DNA of 63,138 bases from Sphingomonas bacterium (GTDB taxonomy: Bacteria > Pseudomonadota > Alphaproteobacteria > Sphingomonadales > Sphingomonadaceae). The position numbers and the translations under genes are program-made. Location: assembly GCA_030149245.1 (NCBI GenBank), contig JASBRX010000039.1:1-63138 (forward strand). Direction: 5' to 3'. The first letter of the stretch is position 1. Every line of letters starts with the position of its first letter. A model generated the notes under the pieces. That model was not told the DNA's origin. It made no database searches and worked only from the letters and a program-made list of their open reading frames with translations. Positions 32,400 to 40,335 of this stretch are shown one piece after another.

Positions 32400-33506
32400 A
32401 TGCGAAGCCTGATCCTCCTCGCCGCCGCCACGATCGCATCGCCCGCGGTGGCGCAAGTGCGCGCCGTGCCGACTCAGCCCGAATCGGAAGCGGCGGCGCT
32501 GCGCGGGGTCGAGGTGATCCTGATCAACGAAGGTGCCGCCCCGGTCGCGGCGGAGGGGCCGCGCACGATCGAGGTTACGGCGGCCGACGGCACGCGCCTG
32601 ATCCTTGAGCGCCTGCCCGCACCGACCGCGACGATCGCTCCGGGCGGTTTTGCCAAGGCGCGCTACGTCCCCACCGGCTATGCCGCCCGCCCGGTGACCA
32701 AGCCGCTGCCTGGCGCGCCGCTGCCCGCCGGGGTGGGCGCGCCGTGGACCGCCGATGCGCCTGCCGCGGCACCGCGCAGCGCCGAAGCGGGCGAGCGCGA
32801 GGTCCCGAGCGCCGCTGGCACGCGGTCGGGCTTTCTCGACCGGTTCACGCCGCACGAACCCGTCTATGGCGCCTTTGGCCTTGGCGATTCGGGCGGCAAG
32901 CTGCAGGTCAGTTTCGCGTTTCAGCCGATCGGCGGCGATGGCGCGTTCAGCCATTTGCGCTTTGCCTATACCCAGACGATGTTCTGGCGCCTCGACCTGC
33001 CGTCCGGCCCGTTCACCCACACCACCTATTCGCCCGAAGTCTATGTCGAGCGCGCGGTCGATCCGAGCGCGACGATTGGCCTTGGCTGGCGGCACGATTC
33101 GAACGGGGAGGGCGACGCCACCTCGATCGATTCGAACCGTATCTTCCTGCGCGCGACCAAGAGCTTCGATCTCGGTGACAATTGGCGCGCCGAAGTGACG
33201 CCCCAGGCATGGGTCTATGTCGGCAAACAGGGCGTCGCCCCCGATCTCGACCGTTATTGGGGTAATGGGTCGCTCGGCCTCACGCTGGTCAAGCCCGACA
33301 GCCTCAAGCTCGCGCTCACCGTGCGCGGCAGCCCCGAGAGCGGGCGCGGCGCGGCGGAGCTGTTCGCGTCCTACCCGCTGGCGCGGATCAGCGACAGTCT
33401 CGGCTTCTATCTCTTCGCCCAAGGCTTTACAGGTTATGGTGAAGCACTCGACGATCATCGCCGTCGCGACAGCCATGCGCGGATCGGGATCGCCCTGACG
33501 CGATGA
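32400..33506 (+). CDS. pldA: Outer membrane phospholipase A (OMPLA)
   Basis: A 368-residue protein with signal peptide (MRSLILLAAATIASPAVAQV) and a Pro/Ala-rich N-terminal extension of about 130 residues before the phospholipase A1 barrel. Catalytic residues align with E. coli OMPLA: His232 and Ser234 in RHDSNGEGD, and Asn246 in SNRIFLR, with the same His-to-Asn spacing of 14. FAQGFTGYGEALDDH near the C-terminus is also conserved. It hydrolyses phospholipids in the outer leaflet, usually when membrane asymmetry is disturbed. The ATG at 32400 is chosen for its signal peptide. It starts 70 bp after the HlyD gene. Confidence 0.9.
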   Translation: MRSLILLAAATIASPAVAQVRAVPTQPESEAAALRGVEVILINEGAAPVAAEGPRTIEVTAADGTRLILERLPAPTATIAPGGFAKARYVPTGYAARPVTKPLPGAPLPAGVGAPWTADAPAAAPRSAEAGEREVPSAAGTRSGFLDRFTPHEPVYGAFGLGDSGGKLQVSFAFQPIGGDGAFSHLRFAYTQTMFWRLDLPSGPFTHTTYSPEVYVERAVDPSATIGLGWRHDSNGEGDATSIDSNRIFLRATKSFDLGDNWRAEVTPQAWVYVGKQGVAPDLDRYWGNGSLGLTLVKPDSLKLALTVRGSPESGRGAAELFASYPLARISDSLGFYLFAQGFTGYGEALDDHRRRDSHARIGIALTR

Positions 33507-33523
33507 ATTTGTAGGAGAGACCC

Positions 33524-34069
33524 ATGCGCCTGAAGCTCGCTCTTGCCGCCCTGATGCTGCCGCTGACCATGCCGGCCAGCGCCGCGCTCGCCCCGGGGGC
33601 CAAGGCACCCAATTTCACGGCCAAGGGCGCGATCGCCGGGCGTGATTTTACCGTGAACCTGGCTACCCAGCTCAAAAAAGGGCCGGTGGTGCTGTATTTC
33701 TTCCCCGCCGCCTTCACCCCCGGGTGCAGCGCTGAGGCGGCGGCGTTTGCCGCAGCAGTCGACGATTTCAAGAAAGCCGGGGCAGTAGTGATCGGCATGT
33801 CGGCCGATCCTGTGGATAAGTTGCGCGACTTTTCGGCCAAGGATTGCGCCGGAAAATTCGCCGTCGCCAGCGCCAGCCCGGAAGTCATTCGCGGCTATGA
33901 CGTCGCGCTGGGCCGTCAGATTGGGGGCCGCGACGCCACCAACCGCACCAGCTATGTCATCGCCCCGAACGGCAAGATCATCTACGCGCACAGCGACCTC
34001 AGCCCGGCGGATCATGTGCGCAACACGCTCGCCGCCGTGCGCCAGTGGCGCGCGACCCGAAAAAGCTGA
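33524..34069 (+). CDS. Exported peroxiredoxin (AhpC/TSA family)
   Basis: A thiol peroxidase of 181 residues with a signal peptide (MRLKLALAALMLPLTMPASA), so probably periplasmic. The peroxidatic cysteine lies in PAAFTPGCSAEA (PXXXTXXC motif, near residue 70); a second cysteine in KDCAGKF (near 108) may resolve it. The C-terminal DATNRTSYVIAPNGKIIYAH is typical of the family. AGGAG lies just before the ATG. Reduction partner unknown. Confidence 0.9.
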   Translation: MRLKLALAALMLPLTMPASAALAPGAKAPNFTAKGAIAGRDFTVNLATQLKKGPVVLYFFPAAFTPGCSAEAAAFAAAVDDFKKAGAVVIGMSADPVDKLRDFSAKDCAGKFAVASASPEVIRGYDVALGRQIGGRDATNRTSYVIAPNGKIIYAHSDLSPADHVRNTLAAVRQWRATRKS

Positions 34070-34144
34070 TCCGTAACGGGGCGGATCCGTTTCACCGGAT
34101 ATTAGCAGTTCCGGCTTAATTCCGGTGCCGAACGGAGCGGCGCA

Positions 34145-35206
34145 ATGGGTGGGCCCTTTGGTGAAACGGAGGACGGGTTGGTGAGGCTGGCGAGGGCGTC
34201 ACGTGCGGATGAGGCCGGGGATCCCGCGCGTCAGCTGTACGATCGCATTGGCCGGTTCCTGTTCGACCAGCGCCTCGAACCCAGCCCCGCCAATTTCGCC
34301 TTTGCCTGGCACCTGCTGCACGATCCCGATGGCGTGCTCGCCAAGGCGGTCGCGAACCTGACCGAGGGTGGTGTTCGGCTAACGCAGCGCGACATCGAAT
34401 CGCTGGGCTGCGAACCGCCGGCCAACGCCGCCAAGGCACGTGAGAAGGTCGATGGCCTGGTCGCTAAGACACAGATGCAGGTCGAGGGCTTTCAGGACAT
34501 GGTGCAGGCGATGCGCGCCGAGACCGCCGGCTTCGGTCGCGACCTCGCCGCGAGCGCCGACGCAATCCGCCGATCGGGTGACGGACCAGTCGGCGTCGCG
34601 CTCGAAGAAGTGTCGCGCATCACCGGCGCAATGCTCGAGCGCGTGCATCGCGCCGAATCGCAGCTGGAAAGCGCGACGCGCGAAGCGAGCGAACTGCGCA
34701 GTGCGCTGGAAGAGGCGCGCGACAATGCCCGGCGCGACGCGCTTACCGAATTGCCCAACCGCCGCGCGTTCGAGGAAGCGTTCAGCGCACAGCAGGCGTC
34801 GGGCGCGCGGCTGTGCATCGCGGTGTGCGACGTCGATCATTTCAAGTCGGTCAACGACCGGTTTGGCCATGCCGTGGGCGACCGCGTGTTGCGCACCATC
34901 GCCCAGGCACTCAGCGAAGTCTGTGTCGGCCATCTTGTCGCCCGCCATGGCGGCGAGGAGTTTGCGGTGCTGTTTTCCGGCATTGGTATCGCCAAGGCGC
35001 GCGACATCATGGAACATGCGCGGTCGATGGTGGCGTCGAAACGCTATCGCCTGCGCGAATCCGACCTGCCGATCGGGGAGATTACCTTCTCGGCAGGCCT
35101 CACGCGCGTTCATATCGGTGAATCGCTCACCGACAGCTTCGCGCGCGCTGATGCCAAATTATACGAAGCCAAGCATGCCGGGCGGAATCGCGTCATCGGT
35201 GGCTGA
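34145..35206 (+). CDS. GGDEF-domain diguanylate cyclase
   Basis: A 353-residue protein. The C-terminal GGDEF domain (about 195-350) has the intact active-site variant GGEEF at 269-273 (RHGGEEFAVLF), plus DALTELPNRRAFEE and VCDVDHFKSVNDRFGHAVGD, so it should make cyclic di-GMP. The N-terminal part (about 20-190) has no recognised sensor domain and contains a probable coiled coil (about 145-190). No RxxD inhibitory site is evident just before GGEEF. No membrane span is seen, so it is cytoplasmic. Confidence 0.92.
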   Translation: MGGPFGETEDGLVRLARASRADEAGDPARQLYDRIGRFLFDQRLEPSPANFAFAWHLLHDPDGVLAKAVANLTEGGVRLTQRDIESLGCEPPANAAKAREKVDGLVAKTQMQVEGFQDMVQAMRAETAGFGRDLAASADAIRRSGDGPVGVALEEVSRITGAMLERVHRAESQLESATREASELRSALEEARDNARRDALTELPNRRAFEEAFSAQQASGARLCIAVCDVDHFKSVNDRFGHAVGDRVLRTIAQALSEVCVGHLVARHGGEEFAVLFSGIGIAKARDIMEHARSMVASKRYRLRESDLPIGEITFSAGLTRVHIGESLTDSFARADAKLYEAKHAGRNRVIGG

Positions 35207-35209
35207 TCA

Positions 35210-35281
35210 TTGGGAAATTACGCCAATTGGCTCGGTATTATTTCCCAACATTCCCAACAATAAAATTACAAATCCTTGTAA
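35210..35281. promoter_or_regulatory. Clustered palindromes and direct repeats upstream of the sigma-54 promoter
   Basis: An inverted pair TTGGGAAAT (35210-35218) and ATTTCCCAA (35240-35248), a tandem TTCCCAACA (35242-35250 and 35251-35259), and TTACAA-N4-TTGTAA (35266-35281). This A+T-rich block sits where an enhancer-binding activator or IHF would bind. Assignment is inference. Confidence 0.5.
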
Positions 35282-35300
35282 ATCAGTGCCTTAGAGAAAT

Positions 35301-35316
35301 TGGCACGGTCTCTGCA
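35301..35316 (+). promoter_or_regulatory. Sigma-54 (RpoN) promoter
   Basis: TGGCACG at 35301-35307 and CTGCA at 35311-35315 match the -24/-12 consensus TGGCACG-N4-TTGCA with one difference and the exact GG-N10-GC spacing. Transcription would start near 35326, about 49 bases before the first microprotein ATG. Confidence 0.75.
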
Positions 35317-35374
35317 ATCCTTCTGGCATCCCGGCGGAATGATCCACCGGGCCACTAAAGAGGGAAAAGATACC

Positions 35375-35485
35375 ATGGCACTCCGTTTCGAAAGCTTCGC
35401 CCGCACCGCTGTCGCGCTGGTCGGCGCTGCTAGCTTCACCCTGGTGATGATCGCCAACACCGTCAGCCTCGGCCCGGTCGCCTGA
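35375..35485 (+). CDS. Microprotein 1 (36 residues, hydrophobic)
   Basis: A 36-residue protein, MALRFESFARTAVALVGAAS followed by a hydrophobic stretch ending SLGPVA. A basic/aromatic N-terminus leads into a single hydrophobic helix (about 12-32), so it is likely membrane-inserted or signal-peptide-like. AGAGGG lies about 12 bases before the ATG. It is the first gene behind the sigma-54 promoter. No family recognised; I regard it as real because of the promoter, the ribosome-binding site and the similar second gene. Confidence 0.6.
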   Translation: MALRFESFARTAVALVGAASFTLVMIANTVSLGPVA

Positions 35486-35514
35486 TCCGCTGCAGTCTCA
35501 CAGGGAGTAGATAA

Positions 35515-35613
35515 ATGGTTCGTCAGTTCTTCGTCGCGCTCGTGTCGCTCGGCCTTACCGCCACCATGGTCGCCACCACCATCGCACCCCAGTCGGCAGG
35601 CTTCATCGCCTGA
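35515..35613 (+). CDS. Microprotein 2 (32 residues, hydrophobic)
   Basis: A 32-residue protein, MVRQFFVALVSLGLTATMVA followed by TTIAPQSAGFIA. It has the same plan as microprotein 1: short basic/aromatic N-terminus, one hydrophobic helix with an Ala/Thr-rich core, and a small-residue C-terminus ending in Ala. CAGGGAG lies about 7 bases before the ATG, 29 bp after the first gene's stop. Probably cotranscribed with it. Function unknown. Confidence 0.6.
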   Translation: MVRQFFVALVSLGLTATMVATTIAPQSAGFIA

Positions 35614-35634
35614 CCGGCGGGGTGCGCCCCCGCT

Positions 35635-36114
35635 TCATGCGGGTCGCGCATCCTCTTCCTGCGCGGGCTCGCCGTCCCCGCGCTTGATAAAGCTGATCCG
35701 CCCTTCGGGCTCCAGGATCGCCCAGGCAACATCGCGGACATGGGCAATGCCCGCCAGCCGCATTTCCGACTCCACCTCGCGCCGCGTCAGCCGGTCGCGC
35801 TTCAGATTGGCCTCGATCAGCGCGCCGTCGTGGATCAGCACGCGCGGCTCGCCCTCGATCGCCCGCTCCGCGCGCGGCCAGCGATAGCTGACCCAGCCGA
35901 GCACGCTCGCCCAAAAGGCAAAGGTCGCGATCGCCAGCGTCGCCCCGGTCAGGCTGAAATCATTATGCGTGACCCCCTGCTGAATCAGGTCGCCCAGCAC
36001 CACCAGCATCACCAGCTCGAACGGCGTCATCTGCCCCAGTTCGCGCTTGCCCATCAGGCGCAGCAGCCCGAACAGGATGGCGAACATCACGCTGGCGCGG
36101 ATCACGATATCCAT
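35635..36114 (-). CDS. DUF421 (YetF-like) membrane protein
   Basis: A 159-residue inner-membrane protein. Two to three N-terminal spans (about 5-22, 35-48 and 58-76) precede a cytoplasmic C-terminal DUF421 domain. MGKRELGQMTPFELVMLVVL is the family's hallmark, and EGEPRVLIHDGALIEANLKR and LTRREVESEMRLAGI follow as usual. It is shorter than many YetF proteins. The biochemical role is unknown. Its ATG overlaps the previous gene's stop (TGATG). Confidence 0.85.
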   Translation of the reverse strand: MDIVIRASVMFAILFGLLRLMGKRELGQMTPFELVMLVVLGDLIQQGVTHNDFSLTGATLAIATFAFWASVLGWVSYRWPRAERAIEGEPRVLIHDGALIEANLKRDRLTRREVESEMRLAGIAHVRDVAWAILEPEGRISFIKRGDGEPAQEEDARPA

Positions 36115-36653
36115 CAGGGCAGTACCGTGATGTGCAGCGGGATTCCCGCCAATGGGCGCTCGCCGTCCAGCACCGCGACCGTGCCTCGGGTGCCGGCAAA
36201 CAGCGGCGGGTTGATCTGGCCGTCGATCTTGATGTCGATCGACTCGCCGGGCTTGAGCGGGCCATAGTCGAAGCGGAACGCGCCGTCCTTGAACGATTCT
36301 TCGCTCGGGGCGGGGATCATCGTGTTGATCGTCATATCGCGCCACAAGGTCGCATCGACCGCGACCACCGCCTTCTCGATCGGAGCGCGCGCGGTCACCC
36401 GAACCAACGTTTCGAAAAACACCCCGTTGCGGACCACGCGCGCGGTGCGGACCTCCAGCGTGGCGGCATCGCCGCTAGCGGTGAGCGGTCGCGCCTTGCC
36501 GCCGCCGAACACGCCCAGCAGCGCCGCAAGCATCAGCGCACTGAGCAAGATCAGCGCCAGCCAGCGCCGCCGTCCACGCCCAGTGCCGGTCGCCGGATCG
36601 GCATGCGCCGGGACGATGCCGTCGGGATAGGAGGGGGCGGGTGCGTCGCTCAT
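36114..36653 (-). CDS. Membrane-anchored protein with extracytoplasmic domain, unknown
   Basis: About 179 residues. A Pro-rich cytoplasmic tail (about 1-28) leads into one membrane span (WLALILLSALMLAALLGVFG, about 31-50) and a beta-rich outer domain (about 60-178). GPLKPGESIDIKIDGQINPP and the final GIPLHITVLP suggest an immunoglobulin-like or FixG-like fold. The start could also be 36674. It is translationally coupled to the DUF421 gene, so the two products may act together. Confidence 0.6.
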   Translation of the reverse strand: MSDAPAPSYPDGIVPAHADPATGTGRGRRRWLALILLSALMLAALLGVFGGGKARPLTASGDAATLEVRTARVVRNGVFFETLVRVTARAPIEKAVVAVDATLWRDMTINTMIPAPSEESFKDGAFRFDYGPLKPGESIDIKIDGQINPPLFAGTRGTVAVLDGERPLAGIPLHITVLP

Positions 36654-36748
36654 CCCGACCGTAACGAACGGCATGTTGCCCGGTTGCGGGGAACCGCTTG
36701 CGTTACTTCCGGTTGATACGCCGGGCGGGGACGCGACTGGAGTACAGC

Positions 36749-37600
36749 ATGACCGACACCGCCGAAATGATCCACGAAGACGCGCTGCCGGGGGAAGAGC
36801 GGACGCTCGATCCCAAGCCCGAGTGGCAGCCGCGCTATCCCGGCGCGGGCCGGCTCGCAGGCAAGGTCGCGCTGATCACCGGCGCGGACAGCGGCATCGG
36901 CCGCGCGGTCGCGGCACTGTTCGCGCGCGAAGGCGCCGACATCGCCATCCTCTATCTGCTCGAAGACGCCGACGCCGAAGAAACCAAGCGCATCGTCGAG
37001 GCAGAGGGCCGCCGCGCGATCCTGATCAAGGCCGATGTCGGATCAAAAAAGATGTGCGACCGCGCGGTTGCGCAGACGATCGAGACCTTCGGAAGGCTCG
37101 ATGTCCTCATCAACAATGCCGGCGAACAGCATCCCGACAAGGACATTCGCGACATTACCGAAGAGCAATTGCTCCGCACCTTCCAGACCAACATCTTCGG
37201 CATGTTCTATTTGGTACAGGCGGCGCTTCCACACCTGAAACCCGGTGCCGCAATCGTCAATTGTACATCCGTCACCATGTATCAGGGCTCGGCCGAGCTG
37301 CTCGACTATTCGAGTACCAAGGGCGCAATCACCGCCTTCACCCGCTCGCTGTCCGAAAACCTGATCGAAAAGGGCATTCGCGTGAACGCCGTCGCGCCCG
37401 GCCCGATCTGGACGCCGCTCAACCCCTGTGGCGGTGCATCGCCCGAAAAGCTCGAGACCTTCGGCGAGAACACACCGATGGGGCGCCCGGGCCAGCCCAA
37501 TGAAGTCGCCCCCGCCTTCCTGTTCCTCGCCTGCGAGGATGCCAGCTACATGTCGGGACAGGTGCTGCATCCCAATGGCGGCATCATCGTCAATGGCTGA
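36749..37600 (+). CDS. SDR-family oxidoreductase
   Basis: Short-chain dehydrogenase/reductase, 283 residues, of the subgroup with an N-terminal extension (about 1-35, KPEWQPRYPGAGRLAGKVAL) seen in YhdF/YghA-like enzymes. NAD(P) binding is by TGADSGIGRA; the active site has Ser in NCTSVTMYQGS and Tyr/Lys in YSSTKGA; NNAGEQ is also present. Substrate unknown; the family includes sugar and aldehyde reductases linked to stress. The ATG at 36749 is preferred over an upstream start at 36698. Confidence 0.88.
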   Translation: MTDTAEMIHEDALPGEERTLDPKPEWQPRYPGAGRLAGKVALITGADSGIGRAVAALFAREGADIAILYLLEDADAEETKRIVEAEGRRAILIKADVGSKKMCDRAVAQTIETFGRLDVLINNAGEQHPDKDIRDITEEQLLRTFQTNIFGMFYLVQAALPHLKPGAAIVNCTSVTMYQGSAELLDYSSTKGAITAFTRSLSENLIEKGIRVNAVAPGPIWTPLNPCGGASPEKLETFGENTPMGRPGQPNEVAPAFLFLACEDASYMSGQVLHPNGGIIVNG

Positions 37601-37649
37601 TCCAACGGGCTGATTGACCGGGATCGCATGGCGGCGCATCTGGGCCGCC

Positions 37650-38651
37650 ATGCGCTTCTTCTCCGACAATGCCGCCCCCGCCTGTCCCGAGGTGATCGCG
37701 GCGCTCGCCGCCGCCAATGTCCAGGACACCGCTTATGACGGTGACCGCTGGAGCGCGGCGCTCGATGCGCGGTTCTCGGCGCTGTTCGGAACCGAGGTTG
37801 CGGTGCTGTGGGTCTCGACCGGCACCGCCGCCAACTGCCTCGCGCTCGCCTCGCTCTGCCCGCCTTATGGCGGGGTGGTGTGCCATCGCGAGGCGCATAT
37901 CCAGATGGACGAGGGCGGCGCGCCCGAATTCTACACCCACGGCGCCAAGCTCATGCTGGGCGAGGGGGCGGGCGCAAAGCTGACCCCCGATTCGATCCGG
38001 GCCGTGCTCGACGCGGTCAAGCCCGGCGTCCATTGGGTCCAGCCGCACGCGATCTCGATCACCAATGCGACCGAATATGGCTTGGCCTACAGCCCGGAGG
38101 AGGTCGCAGCGATCGGCGATCTCGCGCACAGCCGCAACCTCGCCTTGCACATGGACGGCGCGCGCTTTGCCAATGCGGTCGTGCATCATGGGTGCGACCC
38201 GGCCGATGTCACGTGGCGCGCCGGGGTTGATGCGCTGAGCTTCGGCTTCATCAAGAATGGCGGCATGGGTGCCGAAGCGTTGGTGTTCTTCCGCCCCGAT
38301 CTCGCCGAAACCTGCAAGATGCGGCGCAAGCGCGCGGGGCATCTCCAGTCCAAGGGTCGCTATCTCGCGGCGCAGCTGATCGCGATGCTCGACGAAGATG
38401 TCTGGCTGCGCAACGCGCGCGCCGCCAATGCCGGGGCAGCGTTGCTGGGTCAGGCTGCGCCACATCGTCTGGTCCATCCGGTCGAATCCAACGCGGTGTT
38501 CGTGCGGCTCAGCCCCGACGAGGCCGCAGCGTTGCGGGCGCAGGGCTTCGACTTTTACGACTGGGGCGTCGGCGAAGCGCGCTTCGTCGTCGCCTGGAAT
38601 CAGGACGAAGCGGCGGTCGCGCCACTCGCAGCGGCGCTCGCCGCGCTGTGA
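37650..38651 (+). CDS. ltaE: Low-specificity L-threonine aldolase
   Basis: PLP-dependent enzyme of 333 residues that cleaves L-threonine or allo-threonine to glycine and acetaldehyde. FFSDNAAPACPEVIAALAAA opens the protein; EAHIQMDEGGAPEF, LHMDGARFANAV and the PLP-lysine segment FGFIKNGGMGAEALVFF (Lys in IKNGG) are typical of the Pseudomonas-type branch. The ATG at 37650 is chosen; the upstream in-frame start at 37614 adds an unlikely tail. Its stop overlaps the next gene's GTG. Confidence 0.9.
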   Translation: MRFFSDNAAPACPEVIAALAAANVQDTAYDGDRWSAALDARFSALFGTEVAVLWVSTGTAANCLALASLCPPYGGVVCHREAHIQMDEGGAPEFYTHGAKLMLGEGAGAKLTPDSIRAVLDAVKPGVHWVQPHAISITNATEYGLAYSPEEVAAIGDLAHSRNLALHMDGARFANAVVHHGCDPADVTWRAGVDALSFGFIKNGGMGAEALVFFRPDLAETCKMRRKRAGHLQSKGRYLAAQLIAMLDEDVWLRNARAANAGAALLGQAAPHRLVHPVESNAVFVRLSPDEAAALRAQGFDFYDWGVGEARFVVAWNQDEAAVAPLAAALAAL

Positions 38652-39577
38652 GCGAGGGTGCGCCAGCGGCCCCCCGGCCCAATTCGACCAAGCTCGCGGT
38701 GCTGATTCCGTTCGGAATCGTCACCCTGATCTGGGGATCGACCTGGCTGGTCATTACCGGCCAGCTCGGCGTGGTGCCGCCAACCTGGTCGGTCACCTAT
38801 CGCTTCCTCGTCGGCGGGGTCGCAATGCTGATCTGGGCGGCGTGGTCGCGCCAGCCCTTATGGCTCGATGCGCGCGGCATGGGGTTCGCCGCGCTGCTCG
38901 GGCTGATGCAGTTCGTGCTCAACTTCAATTTTGTCTACCGCGCAGAGATGCACGTCACCTCCGGCCTGGTCGCCGTGGTGTTCGCCTTGCTGCTCGTCCC
39001 CAACGCGATCCTGTCGCGCATCTTCCTTGGCCAGCGCATGGGGCGGCAACTGCTGGTCGGGTCGGTGGTGGCGATGGCGGGCGTGGCGCTGTTGTTCATC
39101 CATGAAATCCGCCGCGACCCTCTGGCGAGCGGTGAGGTTTATTACGGCATCGGCGTCACGCTTCTCGGCGTCATGTGCGCGTCGGTCGCCAATATCATGC
39201 AGGCGACCGAGACGTCGAAACGCTACCCGATGGCGACGACGATCGCCTGGGCGATGCTGATCGGCGCGGGCATGGACGGCGCGTTCGCCTGGATCACCAC
39301 CGGCCCGCCGGTGTTCGAATGGACTGCGACCTATATCGCCGGGGTCCTCTACCTCGGCATCGTCGCGTCGGCCGTGGCCTTCCCACTCTACTTCGGCATC
39401 ATCCGCGTGATCGGCCCGGCCAAGGCGGCCTACTCCAGCGTACTGATCCCGGTGATCGCAATGCTGCTCTCGACGCTGTTCGAGGGCTATCGCTGGTCGC
39501 TGCTGGCGGGAGCGGGGGCGGCGCTGGCCGGGGTCGGGCTGGTCGTGGCGCTCAAGGCGCGCAGGCCGGCGCGGTAA
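38648..39577 (+). CDS. EamA-family (DMT superfamily) transporter
   Basis: Inner-membrane transporter of 309 residues with ten predicted spans in two EamA repeats (about 15-145 and 165-300). GIVTLIWGSTWLVITGQLGV is the N-terminal hallmark; PVIAMLLSTLFEGYRWSLLA marks the second repeat. It is probably a metabolite exporter; the substrate is unknown. It starts at GTG 38648 overlapping ltaE. Its last 91 bp overlap the 3' end of the opposite-strand epimerase gene. Confidence 0.88.
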   Translation: MSEGAPAAPRPNSTKLAVLIPFGIVTLIWGSTWLVITGQLGVVPPTWSVTYRFLVGGVAMLIWAAWSRQPLWLDARGMGFAALLGLMQFVLNFNFVYRAEMHVTSGLVAVVFALLLVPNAILSRIFLGQRMGRQLLVGSVVAMAGVALLFIHEIRRDPLASGEVYYGIGVTLLGVMCASVANIMQATETSKRYPMATTIAWAMLIGAGMDGAFAWITTGPPVFEWTATYIAGVLYLGIVASAVAFPLYFGIIRVIGPAKAAYSSVLIPVIAMLLSTLFEGYRWSLLAGAGAALAGVGLVVALKARRPAR

Positions 39578-40311
39578 TCGGCGAAGCGCGGCCGCCAGTT
39601 CAGCACGCGCTTCGCCTTGCCGTTCGCGACGCGGCGGTTCTCGGCATAGAAGGCGCGTGCCTGCGGTGACAGGTTAGCGTGCTCCAACGGGACGAGCGGG
39701 GGTACGGGCAGCCCGAGCAGCCGACAGCCGTATGCGATGACATCGGACTGCGGCGCAGGCGCATCATCGGCGAGGTTATAGGCGCCGGGCGGCGCATCGA
39801 ACCCGGCAATGACCCCGGCGGCAAGGTCGGTGACATGGATCCGGCTGAACACCTGTCCTGGCACGTCGATCCGCCGCGCCTCCCCTGCGCGGATGCGGTC
39901 GAGCGGCGATCGGCTCGGACCATAGATGCCGGGCAGGCGAAACACCCGCGCGCCCAGCCCTAGCCACGCCGCATCCGCCGCGGCGCGCGCGGTGCGGCGG
40001 CCGGTTCCGGTCGGCGCGCTTTCATCGACCCACGCGCCCTGCGCATCGCCATAGACCCCGGTCGAGGACAAATAGCCGAGCCATGCCCCGCCCTTGCTGA
40101 GCTCGTTACCATAGGTCGCCAGCACCGGATCCGCCTCACCCGGCGGGACCGAGGACAGGATATGCGTGGCCTGCGCAATCTCGAACCGAACCCGGTCGGA
40201 ATCGTCAAGGGCAAGATTTCCCGCGCTCCCCGTCGCCACGATCCGAGCTGCGGGCAGCGCGGCGGCGATGTGCCGCGCGCTGTAACCGAGGCCAAAGATG
40301 AGGAGGCGCAT
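39487..40311 (-). CDS. NAD-dependent epimerase/SDR-type protein (YeeZ-like)
   Basis: A 274-residue extended SDR. MRLLIFGLGYSARHIAAALP carries a GxGYxA cofactor-binding variant; YLSSTGVYGDAQGAWVDE and FRLPGIYGPSRSPLDRIRAG are typical of YeeZ-type epimerase-like proteins. Function is not established for the family. The last 30 residues (Ser/Thr/Ala/Pro-rich) lie within the overlap with the EamA gene and look like a tail added by loss of an earlier stop. Confidence 0.8.
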   Translation of the reverse strand: MRLLIFGLGYSARHIAAALPAARIVATGSAGNLALDDSDRVRFEIAQATHILSSVPPGEADPVLATYGNELSKGGAWLGYLSSTGVYGDAQGAWVDESAPTGTGRRTARAAADAAWLGLGARVFRLPGIYGPSRSPLDRIRAGEARRIDVPGQVFSRIHVTDLAAGVIAGFDAPPGAYNLADDAPAPQSDVIAYGCRLLGLPVPPLVPLEHANLSPQARAFYAENRRVANGKAKRVLNWRPRFADYRAGLRALSATTSPTPASAAPAPASSDQR

Positions 40312-40335
40312 TACGCCTCCCCAATCCGGTTCAAC

